This document shows, piece after piece, positions 20,885-21,546 of a stretch of 21,546 nt of DNA (within the stretch, counting starts at the first letter, position 1; each line of letters starts with the position of its first letter). This DNA comes from JALZOC01 sp038320555. GTDB lineage: Bacteria > Acidobacteriota > Vicinamibacteria > Vicinamibacterales > 2-12-FULL-66-21. The notes under the pieces are model-generated. The model was not told the origin of the DNA. It saw only the letters and a list, made by a program, of their open reading frames with translations, and did not search any database. The translations under genes and the position numbers were made by a program. Location: positions 1 through 21,546 of the forward strand of contig JBBQEJ010000084.1 of the NCBI GenBank assembly GCA_038320555.1. Reading direction: 5' to 3'.

Positions 20885-21546
20885 TTCCCCGCAAGCCGGG
20901 CGATCGGGTCAAGACGGATCGTCGCGACGCACGCAAGCTGGCGGAGCTGTTCCGGGCAGGGTTGCTGACCGAGGTCCACCCGCCGACGCCCGACCAGGAG
21001 GCGGTGCGGGATCTCTGCCGGGCGCGGGACGATGTGCGGGAAGACTTGCAGCGGGCGCGTCATCGCATGGGGAAGTTGCTGCTCCGGCGGGGACTGCACT
21101 ACAGCGGTCGCAACTGGACGCGGGCGCACCGGGCCTGGATCGATGGGCTCGCATGGACGCACGCCGCCGAGCGCGTGGTCGTGGACGACTACTTGTTGGC
21201 GATCGATCACTTGGAGGCGCGCATGGGCGAGCTCGATGCGCGTCTGGGCGAGGTCGCGGGGACCGATCCGTATCGGGAGCCGGTCGGGTACCTGCGGTGT
21301 TTCCGCGGCGTCGACACGTTGACGGCGATACTGGTGTTGGCGGAACTGCACGACGTGCGTCGGTTTCCCTCGGCGCGGGCGTTGATGGCCTATCTGGGGC
21401 TCGTGCCGGGCGAGGACTCGAGCGGCGAGAAACATCGGCGCGGCCGGATCACGCGCACGGGAAACACGCTGGTGCGCCGGCTGCTGGTGGAGGCAGCGTG
21501 GCACTATCAGCATCGCGCCAGCATCGGGGTTGGCCTCGCCCATCGA
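20881..21546 (+). CDS. IS110-family transposase, C-terminal part (split, runs off the window)
   Basis: An open frame of 222 codons starts with ATG at 20881, overlapping the stop of the first part (ATGA), and is open to the last base. It begins MIPRKPGDRVKTDRRDARKL, which supplies the two remaining Asp residues of the DEDD site (D13, D16). A helical middle follows (about 38-125). The Transposase_20 domain is at about 137-215: YLRCFRGVDTLTAILVLAEL, ALMAYLGLVPGEDSSGEK with the Ser pair S180-S181, and RRGRITRTGNTLVRRLLVEAAWHYQH. Apart from the break at the junction the sequence is well kept, so the split is recent, a sequencing error, or bridged by reinitiation at ATGA. Confidence 0.85.
   Translation, partial: MIPRKPGDRVKTDRRDARKLAELFRAGLLTEVHPPTPDQEAVRDLCRARDDVREDLQRARHRMGKLLLRRGLHYSGRNWTRAHRAWIDGLAWTHAAERVVVDDYLLAIDHLEARMGELDARLGEVAGTDPYREPVGYLRCFRGVDTLTAILVLAELHDVRRFPSARALMAYLGLVPGEDSSGEKHRRGRITRTGNTLVRRLLVEAAWHYQHRASIGVGLAHR

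Larger units (their letters stand above)
20500..21546 (+). mobile_element. IS110-family insertion sequence, right side beyond the window
   Basis: The family is given by the transposase: an N-terminal DEDD (RuvC-like) domain and a C-terminal domain with the Ser-containing GEDSSGEKHRRGRITRTGN region. IS110 elements generally have no clear terminal inverted repeats and make no long target duplications, so the left boundary cannot be fixed. It must lie after the SpoIID start (20445) and before the structured segment at 20503. The right end is outside the window. Confidence 0.8.

Noticed and set aside
20863..21543. A 226-codon minus-strand frame
   Set aside because: It is antisense to the transposase C-terminal part, which carries the conserved IS110 motifs.

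Overview
The window is high-GC bacterial chromosome, densely coding on both strands. It suggests a member of the Acidobacteriota, perhaps a Vicinamibacteria-like lineage. That is inference from style: a long plant/cyanobacterial-type IspH, small secreted FSGTWTL proteins with Gly runs, TPEER-rich efflux adaptors, and ECF sigma factors paired with zinc-binding anti-sigma factors. No rRNA, tRNA or CRISPR array is visible.

Layout. 1-137 (-) is the N-terminus of an ECF sigma factor cut by the window edge. 261-3262 (-) is a four-gene run: small coiled-coil protein, metallophosphoesterase, L,D-transpeptidase, M23 endopeptidase. 3353-7412 (+) is a tight tesA-ybbA-ybbP operon (lipoprotein-like SGNH esterase, ABC ATPase, 10-TM FtsX-type permease) joined by 4-bp overlaps. 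7672-8979 (+) holds a DksA/TraR protein, a ferritin-like helical protein and FolK. 9075-9599 (-) is a secreted FSGTWTL protein with a strong terminator. 9670-16316 (-) is an efflux operon: Spy/CpxP-like protein, TolC-like outer membrane factor, a 78-residue remnant of an RND pump, a very long membrane fusion protein, then a MacB-type ATPase and a separate MacB-type permease. 16518-16796 (+) is a small secreted protein. 16868-19327 (-) is ECF sigma, anti-sigma and ispH in one apparent operon, with an 18-bp tandem repeat upstream of the sigma gene. 19468-20445 (-) is a SpoIID-family lipoprotein. From about 20500 to the window end is an IS110-family insertion sequence whose transposase is split at an ATGA junction.

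How the genes work together. Cell-envelope work dominates: peptidoglycan cross-linking and cutting (L,D-transpeptidase, M23, SpoIID), membrane lipid or hydrophobic-compound handling (TesA-YbbAP), tripartite efflux (TolC, adaptor, MacB) with a periplasmic Spy-like sensor or chaperone, and two ECF sigma factors.

Most notable: the RND C-terminal fossil kept as a translatable ORF inside a MacB-type operon; three degenerate 7-bp-unit arrays at gene 3' ends; the 18-bp tandem repeat overlapping a TATAAT box before the sigma gene; the adaptor with about 225 residues of inserted low-complexity sequence; and a structured segment before the IS110 transposase that could be its bridge RNA.
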